64,000 nucleotides of DNA from Pseudoxanthomonas sp. PXM02 (GCF_014851805.1 NZ_JACVAK010000001.1:992001-1056000); one strand, 5' to 3'. Shown: positions 21,019 through 32,670, numbered from the stretch's first letter. Program-made: numbers and translations. Notes: a model not told the origin generated them from the sequence alone.

Positions 21019-22005
21019 TCAGCCCAGCAGGTGCGCCACGCCGCTGCGCTCTTCTTCCAGCTCGCCCAGCGTCTTGTCGATGGCGGCCTGGCTGAAGGCG
21101 TCGACCGGCAGGTCCTTCACCATCGTGTACTCACCGTTCTCGGTGGTGACGGCGAAGCCGAACATCACGCCTTCCGGAATGCCGTAGCTGCCATCGGACG
21201 GAATGCCCATCGTCACCCACTTGCCGTTGCTGCCCAGCACCCAGTCGCGCACGTGGTCGATGGCGGCGTTGGCGGCCGACGCGGCCGACGACAGGCCGCG
21301 CGCTTCGATGATCGCGGCGCCGCGCTTGCCGACCTTCGGAATGAACTCGTTGGCGTTCCAGTCGGCGTCGTTGATCTTGTCCTTCAGCGACTGGCCGTTG
21401 ACGGTGGCGAAGCGGTAGTCCGGATACATGGTCGGGCTGTGGTTGCCCCACACGACCAGCTTCTCGATGTCGCCGACGGCCACGCCAGCCTTGTTGGCCA
21501 GCTGCGACAGCGCGCGGTTGTGGTCCAGGCGCAGCATGGCGGTGAAGTTCTTGGCCGGCAGGTCCGGCGCGGACTTCATCGCGATGTAGGCGTTGGTGTT
21601 GGCCGGGTTGCCGACCACCAGCACCTTGACGTTGCGCGACGCGACCTTGTTCAGCGCGGCGCCCTGGGCGGTGAAGATCTTGGCGTTCTCCAGCAGCAGG
21701 TCCTTGCGCTCCATGCCCGGGCCGCGCGGACGCGCGCCGACCAGCAGGGCGACGTCGGCGTCCTTGAACGCGACTTCCGGATCATCGGTGCCGACGATGC
21801 CGGCCAGCAGCGGGAACGCGCAGTCTTCCAGCTCCATGATCACGCCCTGCAGCGCGGCCTGGGCCTTCTCCAGCGGCAGCTCGAGCAGCTGCAGGATGAC
21901 CGGCTGGTCCTTGCCCAGCATTTCGCCGGAGGCGATGCGGAACAGCAGCGCGTAGCCGATCTGGCCAGCAGCGCCGGTGACGGCAACACGGACGGGGGTT
22001 TTCAT
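21019..22005 (-). CDS. mdh: Malate dehydrogenase (NAD)
   Basis: A 328-residue TCA-cycle enzyme interconverting malate and oxaloacetate. The nucleotide-binding GAAGQIG is at 11-17, the substrate-binding arginines lie in the mobile loop ([14 protein letters not shown], 90-103), and the proton-relay histidine is H189 (WGNHS). It belongs to the cytosolic-MDH-like group found in xanthomonads and actinobacteria rather than the E. coli type. The start at 22005 has GAGGATCC upstream. It follows the aspartate-type aminotransferase gene by 79 bases, which links oxaloacetate formation and transamination if both are read together. A strong terminator follows. Confidence 0.96.
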   Translation of the reverse strand: MKTPVRVAVTGAAGQIGYALLFRIASGEMLGKDQPVILQLLELPLEKAQAALQGVIMELEDCAFPLLAGIVGTDDPEVAFKDADVALLVGARPRGPGMERKDLLLENAKIFTAQGAALNKVASRNVKVLVVGNPANTNAYIAMKSAPDLPAKNFTAMLRLDHNRALSQLANKAGVAVGDIEKLVVWGNHSPTMYPDYRFATVNGQSLKDKINDADWNANEFIPKVGKRGAAIIEARGLSSAASAANAAIDHVRDWVLGSNGKWVTMGIPSDGSYGIPEGVMFGFAVTTENGEYTMVKDLPVDAFSQAAIDKTLGELEEERSGVAHLLG

Positions 22006-22030
22006 GATGCGGATCCTCGGGGTTTCGTAG

Positions 22031-22077
22031 GGCGGGCATCGGCCCGCCGCGTGGGGACAGCGTGGGCCGTGGCCCAC
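22031..22077. repeat. Tandem palindromes between aminotransferase gene and mdh
   Basis: Two consecutive hairpins fill the spacer. GGCGGGC, loop ATCG, GCCCGCC (22031-22048) is followed by GTGGGCC, loop GT, GGCCCAC (22062-22077). The flanking CGTAGGGCGGGC is typical of dispersed intergenic palindromes in this family. They may tune the relative expression of the two genes. Confidence 0.6.
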
Positions 22078-22084
22078 AGTGCGA

Positions 22085-23287
22085 TTACTTCAACTCGGCG
22101 AAAAATTCCTGGAAGCGTTGCAGGCCCGGCGCCAGCTGCGGCGTCGGGCAGGTGTAGCTGATGCGCAGCGCGCGCGGCTCGCCGAACGCGGAACCCGGCA
22201 CGCAGGCCACGCCCTTGGCCTCGAGCAGCGCGTTGCAGAAGTCGACGTCGTTCTCGATCTTCACGCCGTTAAGCGACTTGCCGAATGCGCAGCTGATGTC
22301 GGGGAACACGTAGAACGCGCCCTGCGGACGCGGGCAGACCACGCCCGGGATCGCCTCCATCGCCGCCAGCACCTGGTCGCGCTTGGCCTGGAACTCGGCG
22401 TTCTTCTGCGCGGGCACGTCCTGCGGACCGGTCAGCGCAGCGATCGCCGCGGCGGTGACCACTTCCGGCACGTTGGTGATGTGGTTGGAGTTCATCGTGG
22501 TCAGCGCTTTCGCGACGGACTCCGGACCGGCCATGAAACCGACGCGCCAGCCCGGCATGCCATAGGTCTTCGACAGCGAGTCGACGAACACCGTGCGCTC
22601 GCGCAGTTCCGGCCGCGCCTGCACGAAGTTGGTGTAGGCCAGGCCGTCGAACAGCATGCGGTTGTAGATGTCGTCGGTGATGATCCAGGTGTCCGGATAC
22701 TTCACCAGCACGTCGGCCAGCGCAGCGATCTCGTCGCGCGTGTAGACCATGCCCGTCGGATTGGACGGGTTGTTGAACAGGAAGACTTTGGGTTTGTGCG
22801 TCGCCAGCGCCTCGTCGAGTTGCGCCGGCGTCAGCTTGTAATCCTGGCTGGCCGGACACGGCAGCGGCACGGCCTTCGCGTTGACGATGTCGGCGATGTC
22901 GGCGTACGTGGTCCAGTACGGCGACGGATAGGCGATGGTGTCGCCTTCGTCCAGCAGCGACTCGGCCAGGTTGTACAGGATGTGCTTGGCGCCAATGCCA
23001 GTGGACAGGTTGGCGCGGGTGTAGCCGGTCAGGCCGAGCGCTTCTATGTGCTGCAGGAAGGCATCGAGCAGCGCATCGGTGCCACGGTTGCTGCCGTACT
23101 GGCCGGAGTCCTTCGCCAGCGCGTCGCGCGCGGCCTGGTAGACGTGGTCGCCGGGCAGGAAATTCGGAACGCCGATCGAAAAGCTGATGATGTCGCGGCC
23201 TTCGGCCTTCAGCTTCTTGGCCTTCTCGGCCACCGCCATGATCGCACTTGGCTTGGCGCGACCGATGCGCCGGGCAAGCAGGGGCAT
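22085..23287 (-). CDS. Aspartate aminotransferase-like class I aminotransferase
   Basis: A 400-residue PLP enzyme. The Schiff-base lysine is K240 ([13 protein letters not shown]). PLP-contacting NNPSNPTG (172-179), the D/Y pair in ITDDIYNRM (203-211) and the C-terminal arginine region ALRISYTCP are present. It fits subgroup I-gamma aminotransferases that use aspartate/2-oxoglutarate or related pairs; specificity among aspartate, aromatic and alanine substrates cannot be read with certainty. Its neighbour mdh, which makes the oxaloacetate partner, supports aspartate. Just upstream of the gene lies a TTTTGC-GGC-GCAAAA inverted repeat (23334-23348) that could be a regulator site. Confidence 0.88.
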   Translation of the reverse strand: MPLLARRIGRAKPSAIMAVAEKAKKLKAEGRDIISFSIGVPNFLPGDHVYQAARDALAKDSGQYGSNRGTDALLDAFLQHIEALGLTGYTRANLSTGIGAKHILYNLAESLLDEGDTIAYPSPYWTTYADIADIVNAKAVPLPCPASQDYKLTPAQLDEALATHKPKVFLFNNPSNPTGMVYTRDEIAALADVLVKYPDTWIITDDIYNRMLFDGLAYTNFVQARPELRERTVFVDSLSKTYGMPGWRVGFMAGPESVAKALTTMNSNHITNVPEVVTAAAIAALTGPQDVPAQKNAEFQAKRDQVLAAMEAIPGVVCPRPQGAFYVFPDISCAFGKSLNGVKIENDVDFCNALLEAKGVACVPGSAFGEPRALRISYTCPTPQLAPGLQRFQEFFAELK

Positions 23288-23416
23288 TGCACAACCTCGC
23301 GTGGGAACGGTTAGGGAGCGTCGCCGCCGTCGTTTTTGCGGCGCAAAATGGTATCACGGCACCCCGCCGCGACCGACTAGCCCATGGTCTAGGCCGCGGG
23401 CATCACCGGCCCCCGG

Positions 23417-24193
23417 TCACTGGTAGTCGACGACGTCGCCCAGGTCGTAGTTCTCGTCGAAATAGGCCTGCCACTGCGCATAGGCCGCGCGCAGGCAGGA
23501 CGGCGAGTCGCAGGCATCCAGTTGGCGGGTCGCCGCGGCCACCGTCCTGTCGCCGTCGGGATAGCGGTCCGCCAGTTCCTTGAACTGCTTGCGCATGCCG
23601 GCATCCAGCGCGCCGAACTCCTCGTGCCCGCAGACCAGCGCCGCACGCACGCTGCCGGCGGGCGCGTCGGTTTCGCAGGGACTGTCTTCGCCCTGCCCGG
23701 CGGTGCGGATCGCTTCCGCCACGCCCTCGCGGTCACGCGCGGTCAGCCGGCGCACGAAACCCAGGTCTTCGGTCTGGCCGCCGCCCCAGGTAATCCGCAG
23801 GGTGAAGGCGCCTTCCGTCGTCGCGTCCGGCACCTTGCGCACCGTGACGGTCTCGCTCGGCCCGCTGTCCGAGGTCACGTGCAGGGCCAGCGTGCCATTG
23901 TCCAGGTCGACATCCTCGACGGTACCGTTGAGCCAGACGCCGTCACGCACCACGCGCAGCCCGCCACTCGCCTGCCATTCAAAGAGATAGAGCGTTTCCG
24001 CGTCGTCCCCCTCGCTTTCTTCCGTGCTCCACAGACCTTCCAGGCTCTGCTGGAAGCTTTGCGCCGACGGCAGCTCGACTTCCGGCGCCGCCTCGATGGG
24101 GTCGGTATCGGCGTCCTGGCGGCAGGACGTCAGCATCACGACGGCCGCGAGCAGCAGGGCCAGGCGCACGAAGCGCAGGCAGCGATCCTTCAT
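23417..24193 (-). CDS. Hypothetical lipoprotein
   Basis: A 258-residue lipoprotein: the signal sequence ends in the lipobox LTSC (Cys24). The mature N-terminus is acidic (QDADTDPIEAAPEVE). Residues about 45-150 look like a beta-rich domain (LYLFEWQASGGLRVVRDGVW). Residues about 180-258 contain a cysteine-paired helical part (CETDAPAGSVRAALVCGHEE, CDSPSCLRAAYAQWQAYFDE) of the type found in LprI-like lysozyme-inhibitor proteins. The resemblance to LprI/DUF1311 repeats is moderate and function is not certain. The start at 24193 has GGGAG upstream. The gene lies 52 bases beyond the cyclophilin stop, with a terminator between them. Confidence 0.75.
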   Translation of the reverse strand: MKDRCLRFVRLALLLAAVVMLTSCRQDADTDPIEAAPEVELPSAQSFQQSLEGLWSTEESEGDDAETLYLFEWQASGGLRVVRDGVWLNGTVEDVDLDNGTLALHVTSDSGPSETVTVRKVPDATTEGAFTLRITWGGGQTEDLGFVRRLTARDREGVAEAIRTAGQGEDSPCETDAPAGSVRAALVCGHEEFGALDAGMRKQFKELADRYPDGDRTVAAATRQLDACDSPSCLRAAYAQWQAYFDENYDLGDVVDYQ

Positions 24194-24206
24194 GGTGGTG
24201 CTCCCA

Positions 24207-24241
24207 AAGAAAAAGGGCCGGTCAGTGACCGGCCCTTTCAT
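24207..24241 (-). terminator. Intrinsic terminator after the cyclophilin gene
   Basis: A perfect 13-bp stem, AAAGGGCCGGTCA with its complement around a single central base (24212-24238), followed on the minus strand by TTTTCTTT. It lies 5 bases after the cyclophilin stop and ends 14 bases before the lipoprotein start codon, inside the latter's leader. Confidence 0.9.
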
Positions 24242-24245
24242 TCCA

Positions 24246-24743
24246 TCACGCGGACAGGAAGCGGTTCCACTCCGCCACGCGCTCGGCCTTGGCGGCCAGC
24301 ACGGCATCGGCGTCGCCGGCGATGGTCACCTTGGTGATCAGGTCGCCCTGCTTGACCGAATCCACGACGTCCTGACCTTCCAGGACCTTGCCGAACACGG
24401 TGTGGCGGCCATCCAGGTGCGGGGTGGGCACGTGGGTGATGAAGAACTGGCTGCCGTTGGTATTCGGGCCGGCGTTGGCCATCGAAAGCACGCCGCGCTC
24501 ATGGCGCACGCCGTTGTTGGTCTCGTCCTCGAAACGGTAGCCCGGGCCGCCGCGGCCGGAGCCTTCCGGGCAACCGCCCTGGATCATGAAATCGGCGATG
24601 ACGCGGTGGAAGTTCAGGCCGTCGTAGAAGCCACGCTTGGCCAGGTTGACGAAGTTGGCGACCGTCAACGGGGCCTTGTCGGGGTACAGCTCGATCACGA
24701 TCGGGCCGCGGGAGGTGTCGAAGGTGGCGGTCAACTGACTCAT
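24246..24743 (-). CDS. ppiB: Peptidyl-prolyl cis-trans isomerase, cyclophilin type
   Basis: A 165-residue cytoplasmic cyclophilin without a signal peptide, so PpiB-like rather than periplasmic PpiA. Conserved elements are [13 protein letters not shown] (catalytic arginine), [16 protein letters not shown] and [12 protein letters not shown]. It speeds proline isomerisation during protein folding. The start [15 protein letters not shown] has GGAG about ten bases upstream. It is transcribed divergently from typA across a 340-base spacer. Confidence 0.94.
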   Translation of the reverse strand: MSQLTATFDTSRGPIVIELYPDKAPLTVANFVNLAKRGFYDGLNFHRVIADFMIQGGCPEGSGRGGPGYRFEDETNNGVRHERGVLSMANAGPNTNGSQFFITHVPTPHLDGRHTVFGKVLEGQDVVDSVKQGDLITKVTIAGDADAVLAAKAERVAEWNRFLSA

Positions 24744-25083
24744 GGAACGGTTCTCCAGGGTGAAAAAAAGGCGCTGCGGGCCGTCGCTTGCGTTCCGTCC
24801 CCTGCCCCACCCGGTATCAGGAGTCGGTCTGGGGACGGGGTGCGGCGGACCCGCCGACCCGGCCGGTGTCGACAGGGGCTGCGATGGGGAAGACCAGGCT
24901 CCGCGGTGCGGGTCCGGCCCTGTTGCCAGATCACGGCGCCGGCCAGGGATTTCAAGGGCGGGCCCCGGCGGCGGCGTTCATTCTGGCGTTTTTCGATAAA
25001 TCAGGTGCTTAGCGCACCGCAGCCCGTTATAATACGCCGCTTCCTTTCCCCACTCTGAGCGCGCCCGTTCGCGCCCCTTCGGC
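24744..25083. other. Divergent promoter region ppiB / typA
   Basis: A 340-base spacer with no gene. Near typA it holds a perfect -10 box (TATAAT, 25028-25033). A 5-bp inverted repeat GGTGC/GCACC (25004-25018) lies immediately upstream where a -35 and operator would be. The leftward part, next to ppiB, is GC-rich and featureless to my eye, apart from short dyads. Confidence 0.6.
25005..25033 (+). promoter_or_regulatory. Probable typA promoter
   Basis: TATAAT at 25028-25033 with a weak -35 position GTGCTT (25005-25010) at 17-base spacing. This gives a leader of about 40 bases before the typA ATG. The weak -35 within a small inverted repeat suggests an activator or repressor site, but that is only inferred. 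Confidence 0.6.
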
Positions 25084-26913
<1,830 letters not shown>

Positions 26914-26928
26914 TCGCCGCACCGCGCC

Positions 26929-27399
26929 TTGGAGACGTCCGCGTACAACCCGGATCCCAGGGCGCATCCCGGCCTGCACGCCATCGCCTTGTTCGAGGGC
27001 GCCAAGGGCGTGCTGGCCCTGGCCTTCGCCGGCGGCCTGCTGGCTTTGGGTCCCGATCGCCTGCGCGAGAGCGTGCAGGCGATCGTCGCGCGCATCGTGC
27101 CCAGCGCCGGTCCTGGCGTGATGGGCCAGTGGCTCGACAAGATCAATCCCGAGTCCGTCCACATCGCCGTTCTGGTCATCGCGGTCTACGCCGCCATGCG
27201 CCTGCTGGAAGCCTGGGGCCTGTGGCGTGCACGCGCCTGGGCCTCGTGGCTGGGCTGCATCGGTTCGGCGGCCTACCTGCCGCTGGAAATCCACGCGCTC
27301 TACCACCATCCCGGCTGGCCGACGGGCGCGCTGCTGGCCATCAATCTCGTGATCGTGTGGGTGCTCTGGCGCGACATCCGCCGGCGCAGGAAGATTTGA
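26929..27399 (+). CDS. DUF2127-like small membrane protein
   Basis: A 156-residue integral membrane protein of unknown function with about four hydrophobic segments. It begins HPGLHAIALFEGAKGVLALA, a pattern I associate with DUF2127 proteins. Later segments include SVHIAVLVIAVYAAMRLLEA and LLAINLVIVWVLW. The only workable start is TTG at 26929, because no ATG or GTG occurs in frame before the first membrane segment; no clear ribosome binding site is visible. That fits translational coupling to typA, whose stop is 15 bases upstream. The family sometimes accompanies transport or stress genes, but no role is established here. Confidence 0.8.
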   Translation: METSAYNPDPRAHPGLHAIALFEGAKGVLALAFAGGLLALGPDRLRESVQAIVARIVPSAGPGVMGQWLDKINPESVHIAVLVIAVYAAMRLLEAWGLWRARAWASWLGCIGSAAYLPLEIHALYHHPGWPTGALLAINLVIVWVLWRDIRRRRKI

Positions 27400-27450
27400 C
27401 GCGCAGGCGCGCGGCTGCGTAGCCTGCGGCAACCCCGCTAAGGTGCCCGC

Positions 27451-29049
27451 ATGCGTCGATCCCTGCTGCCGCTTGGCCTGATGCTCGCTCTGGCAGCCTG
27501 CCAGCCGGCGCCGCCCCCGGCCACGACCGCGCCGGCACCGACCGACTTCATCTACGCCGAACTCGACATCGCCGACCTGCAGGCACGCATGCAGGCGGGC
27601 GAGCTCGACAGCCGCAAGCTGACGCAGGCCTACCTGGACCGCATCGCCGCCGTCGACAAAGCGGGACCGCAGCTCAACGCGGTGATCGAACTGAATCCGG
27701 ACGCGCTGAAGGAAGCCGCGCTGCGCGATGTCGAACGGCGTGCGAACGCCGTGCGCGGCCCGCTGCACGGCATCCCGGTGCTGCTGAAGGACAACATCGA
27801 CGCCGTGCCGATGGCCACCTCCGCCGGCTCGCTGGCGCTGAAGGACTTCCACCCGGGCCAGGACGCCTTCCTGGTCCGTCGCCTGCGCGACGCCGGCGCG
27901 GTCATCCTCGGCAAGGCCAACCTGAGCGAGTGGGCCAACTTCCGTTCCACGCATTCCACCTCCGGCTGGAGCGGCCGGGGTGGCCAGACCCGCAATCCCT
28001 ATGCGCTGGACCGCAATCCGTGCGGATCGAGCTCGGGCAGTGCGGTGGCGGTGTCGGCCAACCTGGTCACCATCAGCGTAGGCACCGAAACCCATGGCAG
28101 CATCCTCTGCCCCGCCGCGATCAACGGCGTGGTCGGCCTGAAGCCGACGGTCGGCCTGGTCAGCCGGCAGGGCATCCTGCCGATCTCGCACAGTCAGGAC
28201 ACCGCCGGCCCGATCGCACGCAGCGTGTCGGATGCCGCGCTGCTGCTCGCTGCACTGGCAGGACGGGATACCGCGGATGCGGCGACCACCCAGGCCGCCT
28301 GGAACACCACACTCGATTACAGCGCGCGTTTGAAGCCCGGCGCGTTGAAGGGCGCCCGCATCGGCGTACTGCGCAGCAAGGCGGCGATCCATCCCGATGC
28401 CGCCGCCGCGCTGGAAGGCGCGATCCAGGTGATGCGAGAAGCCGGCGCGATCATCGTCGATACGGAGATCCCGACCGACGGCCAGTGGAACGAGGACGAG
28501 CTGCAGCTGATGCTGTACGAGTTCAAGCACGGCGTGGAGCGCTACCTGACCGAGCGCAAGGCCCCGCTGACGACGCTGACGCAACTGATCGGCTACAACG
28601 AGCAGTACCGCGTCTCAGAGATGCCGTTCTTCGGCCAGGAGCTGTTCGAGCAGGCCAACGCCAAGGGCGGGCTCGGCGACGCGGAGTACATCGCCGCCCG
28701 CAGCCGCGCGCGGCGCCTGGCGGGCCCGGAAGGCATCGATGCCGCCCTCAAGGCCCAGCAGCTGGTCGCCCTGATCGCGCCGACCACGGGCCCTGCGTGG
28801 CTGACCGACCACAAGGCGGGCGACCACTTCCCCGGCGCGGGCTACGGCGCCGCCGCCGTCGCGGGCTACCCCAGCCTCACCGTGCCGATGGGGCACAGCG
28901 ACGGTCTTCCACTCGGCCTGGTCTTCATCGGGCCGGCCTGGAGCGAAGCGCAGCTGATCGCGCTGGGCTATGACTACGAGCAGCGCACGCGGGCGCGCAA
29001 GCCCCCCGAGTATTGGCCGACGCTACCCCCACGCACACCGCGCCGCTGA
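27451..29049 (+). CDS. Amidase-signature family lipoprotein
   Basis: A 532-residue amidase with a lipoprotein signal (LALAAC, Cys17), so anchored in the envelope. The Ser-cisSer-Lys triad of the amidase signature family is present: K113 (LLKDN), S194 (GSSSGS) and the nucleophile S217 (TETHGSILCPA). Related proteins include plant-type peptide and aryl amidases; the GatA subunit of the tRNA amidotransferase is cytoplasmic and lacks the lipobox. The natural amide substrate is unknown. The start MRRSLLPLGLMLALAAC begins the signal directly. It follows the small membrane protein by 51 bases in the same direction. Confidence 0.9.
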   Translation: MRRSLLPLGLMLALAACQPAPPPATTAPAPTDFIYAELDIADLQARMQAGELDSRKLTQAYLDRIAAVDKAGPQLNAVIELNPDALKEAALRDVERRANAVRGPLHGIPVLLKDNIDAVPMATSAGSLALKDFHPGQDAFLVRRLRDAGAVILGKANLSEWANFRSTHSTSGWSGRGGQTRNPYALDRNPCGSSSGSAVAVSANLVTISVGTETHGSILCPAAINGVVGLKPTVGLVSRQGILPISHSQDTAGPIARSVSDAALLLAALAGRDTADAATTQAAWNTTLDYSARLKPGALKGARIGVLRSKAAIHPDAAAALEGAIQVMREAGAIIVDTEIPTDGQWNEDELQLMLYEFKHGVERYLTERKAPLTTLTQLIGYNEQYRVSEMPFFGQELFEQANAKGGLGDAEYIAARSRARRLAGPEGIDAALKAQQLVALIAPTTGPAWLTDHKAGDHFPGAGYGAAAVAGYPSLTVPMGHSDGLPLGLVFIGPAWSEAQLIALGYDYEQRTRARKPPEYWPTLPPRTPRR

Positions 29050-29136
29050 GGTCCTGCGGCAAGTGTGAGCCGTTTTGTGCACGCGAGTGCTTGCAGCGGT
29101 AACGGGTTCGTGGCGTCATAACCACCAGACCAGCAG

Positions 29137-32100
29137 GTGGGGATCTCTCGCGTGGAGTCAGGCGCGGACCGGGCATCGGAACTGCGGGCGTTCAGTGGAT
29201 CCGGATCCACCGCCCGACGGCGGCAGCGCAACCTGAATTCGCTGGCGTGGGGTGTGCTGGTGATTGCCTGCCTGCTGTCGCTGTGGGCCGCCACGACGGC
29301 CTGGCGACAGACCCGCGAACACGCGCGTGCGCAGTTCGACGCCCGCGCCGACGCGGTGGCCACGGCCGTGGCGACCCACATGAATGCTTACGAAGACACG
29401 GTCCGCGCCGCCGCTGCCGTGCTGGAGGGGCGTCAGGACATCGAACAGGACAGCTTCCACGCCTTCGTGGAGAAGCTGCAGATCCCCACCCGCCAATCCG
29501 GTGTGCACGGGCTGGGATTCGCCCGCCGCGTGCGTCTGGAAGAGCGCGATGCCTACCTCGCCACGCAGCGCACGCGCTATGGCGACGCCTTCGCCATCCA
29601 CCCCGTCGGCGACCGCGACGAGTACGTGGTGATCGACCTGCTGTATCCGGATGCGCCGGGCATGCGGCCCTTGCTGGGCAAGGACGTGATGGCGGAAACC
29701 GTGCGCCGCGACGCCATCGAATCCGCGCGCGACAGCGGCGAACTGGCCACGGCTCCGCTGGTCGCACTGGGCGATGCCTCCAAGGGCAGCACGGGCCTGG
29801 CCGGCTTCCTGCTGTACGCGCCGGTCTACGCCGATCCGGTCGCGGCACGCGAAAGCGTGGACGCGCGCCGCCGCCTGTTGCGCGGCTTCGCTACCGCCGG
29901 ATTCGGCTGGCAGCGCGTCATGGAGGACGCGGTCGGCCATGCCGGCGGCGACGAATTCGATCTGCAGTTGCTCGAACGCGACCATGGCGAACAGCCGATC
30001 TTCCAGACCCAGGCCCTGAAAGACCGCTACGGCGACGACTGGCAGCCGGCATTCACCGCACAACGCGAGTTCCGCCTGCTGGGAAGCGAGTGGCGCCTGG
30101 TGCTGCGATCGCCGCCGTTGCGCGAAGCGGTGCCCGGACTGGCATCCATCGCCCTACTGACGCTGTGCGGCATCGGCCTGGGCCTGCTGCTGTTCCTGCT
30201 GCTGCACAACCTTGCGCGCACGGAGCGCCGCAGCCGCGCGTTGCTGGACGCCGTCGCTGACCATCTCCCTGCCCTGATCGCCTACATCGATGGCAGCGGC
30301 CGGTACGGCTTCGCCAATCGCGCATGCCGCGCGTGGTCGGGTTCTACCGAGAGCTGGAGCGAACGGCACGTGGACGACGTGCATGCCAATGCCCCCGACT
30401 TCCTCGCCTCGCTCAAGCGCGCGATGCAGGACTGCACGCCGGACCACTGGATCGCGTGGGAAGCCGAACTGGGGCAGCCCGCGCGCGCCGTGCACCTGTA
30501 CCTGGTACCCGACGTCGAATCCAGCCGGAAGATCGCCGGCTGGTATCTGATGGGCAACGACGTCAGCGAGCAGCGCCAGGCACATCGTGAACTGGCAATG
30601 GCACGCGACCACCTCAAGCGTGTGACCGATCGCCTGCCGGCGATGATCGCCCAGTTCGATGCGCAGCAGCGCCTGGTCTTCCACAACCGCGCCTTCGCCG
30701 ACCAGGTCCGGTGGCGGACGCCGCCGCAGCCCGGCGTCGCCATGCGCGAGCTGTTCGGCGAGGAAGCCTATCTGCGCCGCATGCCGCACATCGAAGCCGC
30801 ACTCGCCGGGCGCGACGGCGAGTTCGAGAGCGGCTTCTCCACGGCCGACGGCGCGCGGCGGATGCACAGCTTCTATACGCCCGACATCGACGAGACCGGG
30901 CGGGTCTGCGGCTTCTTCGTCATGTCGATCGACATCACCGAGAAGGCCCGACTGGAACACGCGCTGCACGACGCCAACGAACTGGCCGAGGTCACGCTGA
31001 CCTCCATCAGCGAAGCCGTGATCACCGTGAACGTCGCGAGCCGCGTGACCTACATGAATCCAACCGCGGAGGCGCTCTGCGGCTGGAGCCTGGAACAGGC
31101 GCTGGACCAGCCACTGGACCAGGTGGCGCCGCTGGTGCGTGTCGAAGCGCAGGAGTCCGACGACACCCCGCATCCGATGGCGCAGCCAGGCGATCTGCAA
31201 CTGGTGCGCCGCGACGGCAGCCGCATGCTGGTGGAGTGCTCGCTGTCTTCCATCCACGACCGCGACGAGCGCATGGTCGGCACGGTGATGGTGCTGCGCG
31301 ATATCACCGAGTCCCGCGCGCTCAGTTCGCGCATGACCTACCTCGCACACCATGATGCATTGACCGGCCTGCCGAACCGGCTGCAGCTCAACGAGCGTCT
31401 CGGCCAAGCCATTACCCACGCGACCAACCACGGCAACGGCATCGCAGTGCTGTTCCTGGACCTGGACCTGTTCAAGCACGTCAACGATGCGCTCGGCCAT
31501 CACACCGGCGACGAACTGCTGCAACAGGTGGCGCGTCGCCTCCAGCGCAACATCGGCAACCTCGGCACGGTGTACCGCACCGGTGGCGACGAATTCGTGG
31601 TGTTGCTGCCGAACGTGCTGACGCGCGACAGCGTGCTGCAGCTCGCCGACCGCCTGCTGGCCCTCGGTGGCACGCCCTACACCGTCGCGTCGCACGAGCT
31701 GCACCAGGCCTTCAGCATCGGCATCAGCCTGTTTCCGGAGGACGGCTACGATGCCGCCACGCTGATGATGCGCGCCGATGCCGCCATGTACCTGGCCAAG
31801 CGCAACGGCCGCAACGCCACGCGCTTCTATACGCGCGAACTGGCCTCCAGCGTGGACGCACGCATCGAACTGGAGAACAGCCTGCGACGCAGCCTGCGCA
31901 ACGGCGATCTTTCACTGCACTACCAGCCGCAGGTCGACCGCGTCAGCGGCCGCATCGTCGGCGTGGAAGGCCTGGCCCGCTGGCAGCGCGGCGATCGCCT
32001 TATGATGCCGGGCGAATTCCTGCCGATCGCGGAAGAAACCAACCTCATCGTCGACATCGACCAGTGGGCGATCCGCGCCGCCTGCCGGCAGAACCGGATC

Positions 32101-32670
32101 TGGCAACAGGCAGGCCTGCCGCCGATCCGCGTCTCGGTCAACGTCGCTGCGGCCAACTTCGACACGGACGACCTGGTGGACACCGTGGTGGAAGCGCTGC
32201 AGGACAGCGGCCTGCCTGCCGAGTTCCTCGAACTGGAAGTCACCGAGACCACGCTGATGCGCGACGTACAGCGCACCGACCGCACGCTGCGCGCGCTGAA
32301 GGCACTGGGCGTGCGCATCGCCATCGACGACTTCGGCACCGGCTTCTCAAGCCTCAGCTACCTCGGCAACTACGGCTTCAACGTGCTGAAGATCGACCAG
32401 TCGTTCGTCCGGGACGTGTCCGAGCCGAACCAGGCCGCCATCACGCGCGCGATCATCAGCCTGGCCTCACAGCTGCAATGCCGCACAATCGCCGAAGGCG
32501 TGGAGACGCTGGAGCAGGCCGCCTGGCTGGCCGCCAACGGCTGCGACGAACTGCAGGGGAACTACTTCAGCAAGCCCGTGCCCGCGGCGGAGTTCGCCAA
32601 ACTGTATGCGCGCGGCATGACCTGGGACATCCCGCAGGCCAGCGCCGGCGACGACACGCCGGCGCCCTAG
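29137..32670 (+). CDS. CHASE-PAS-GGDEF-EAL cyclic-di-GMP signalling protein
   Basis: A 1177-residue membrane sensor. Transmembrane segments at about 36-56 and 332-357 bracket a periplasmic CHASE-type domain (about 80-310). Cytoplasmic PAS-like domains follow at about 365-475, 485-605 and 615-735, then GGDEF (intact GGDEF at 816-820) and EAL. The EAL signature itself reads EGL (E944), but the other catalytic residues are kept: the asparagine of SVNVAAANF, EVTET, AIDDFGTGF, LKIDQSF and AEGVET. A phosphodiesterase is therefore likely. No RxxD inhibitory site precedes GGDEF. Both synthesis and breakdown of c-di-GMP are possible. The start is GTG, at 29137 or 29152; neither has a strong ribosome binding site. 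Confidence 0.9.
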   Translation: MGISRVESGADRASELRAFSGSGSTARRRQRNLNSLAWGVLVIACLLSLWAATTAWRQTREHARAQFDARADAVATAVATHMNAYEDTVRAAAAVLEGRQDIEQDSFHAFVEKLQIPTRQSGVHGLGFARRVRLEERDAYLATQRTRYGDAFAIHPVGDRDEYVVIDLLYPDAPGMRPLLGKDVMAETVRRDAIESARDSGELATAPLVALGDASKGSTGLAGFLLYAPVYADPVAARESVDARRRLLRGFATAGFGWQRVMEDAVGHAGGDEFDLQLLERDHGEQPIFQTQALKDRYGDDWQPAFTAQREFRLLGSEWRLVLRSPPLREAVPGLASIALLTLCGIGLGLLLFLLLHNLARTERRSRALLDAVADHLPALIAYIDGSGRYGFANRACRAWSGSTESWSERHVDDVHANAPDFLASLKRAMQDCTPDHWIAWEAELGQPARAVHLYLVPDVESSRKIAGWYLMGNDVSEQRQAHRELAMARDHLKRVTDRLPAMIAQFDAQQRLVFHNRAFADQVRWRTPPQPGVAMRELFGEEAYLRRMPHIEAALAGRDGEFESGFSTADGARRMHSFYTPDIDETGRVCGFFVMSIDITEKARLEHALHDANELAEVTLTSISEAVITVNVASRVTYMNPTAEALCGWSLEQALDQPLDQVAPLVRVEAQESDDTPHPMAQPGDLQLVRRDGSRMLVECSLSSIHDRDERMVGTVMVLRDITESRALSSRMTYLAHHDALTGLPNRLQLNERLGQAITHATNHGNGIAVLFLDLDLFKHVNDALGHHTGDELLQQVARRLQRNIGNLGTVYRTGGDEFVVLLPNVLTRDSVLQLADRLLALGGTPYTVASHELHQAFSIGISLFPEDGYDAATLMMRADAAMYLAKRNGRNATRFYTRELASSVDARIELENSLRRSLRNGDLSLHYQPQVDRVSGRIVGVEGLARWQRGDRLMMPGEFLPIAEETNLIVDIDQWAIRAACRQNRIWQQAGLPPIRVSVNVAAANFDTDDLVDTVVEALQDSGLPAEFLELEVTETTLMRDVQRTDRTLRALKALGVRIAIDDFGTGFSSLSYLGNYGFNVLKIDQSFVRDVSEPNQAAITRAIISLASQLQCRTIAEGVETLEQAAWLAANGCDELQGNYFSKPVPAAEFAKLYARGMTWDIPQASAGDDTPAP

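Noticed and set aside
29944-29958. A second GGDEF string (residues 270-274) in the c-di-GMP protein
   Set aside because: It lies in the periplasmic CHASE-type region, without the surrounding diguanylate cyclase fold; a coincidence. The real motif is at residues 816-820.
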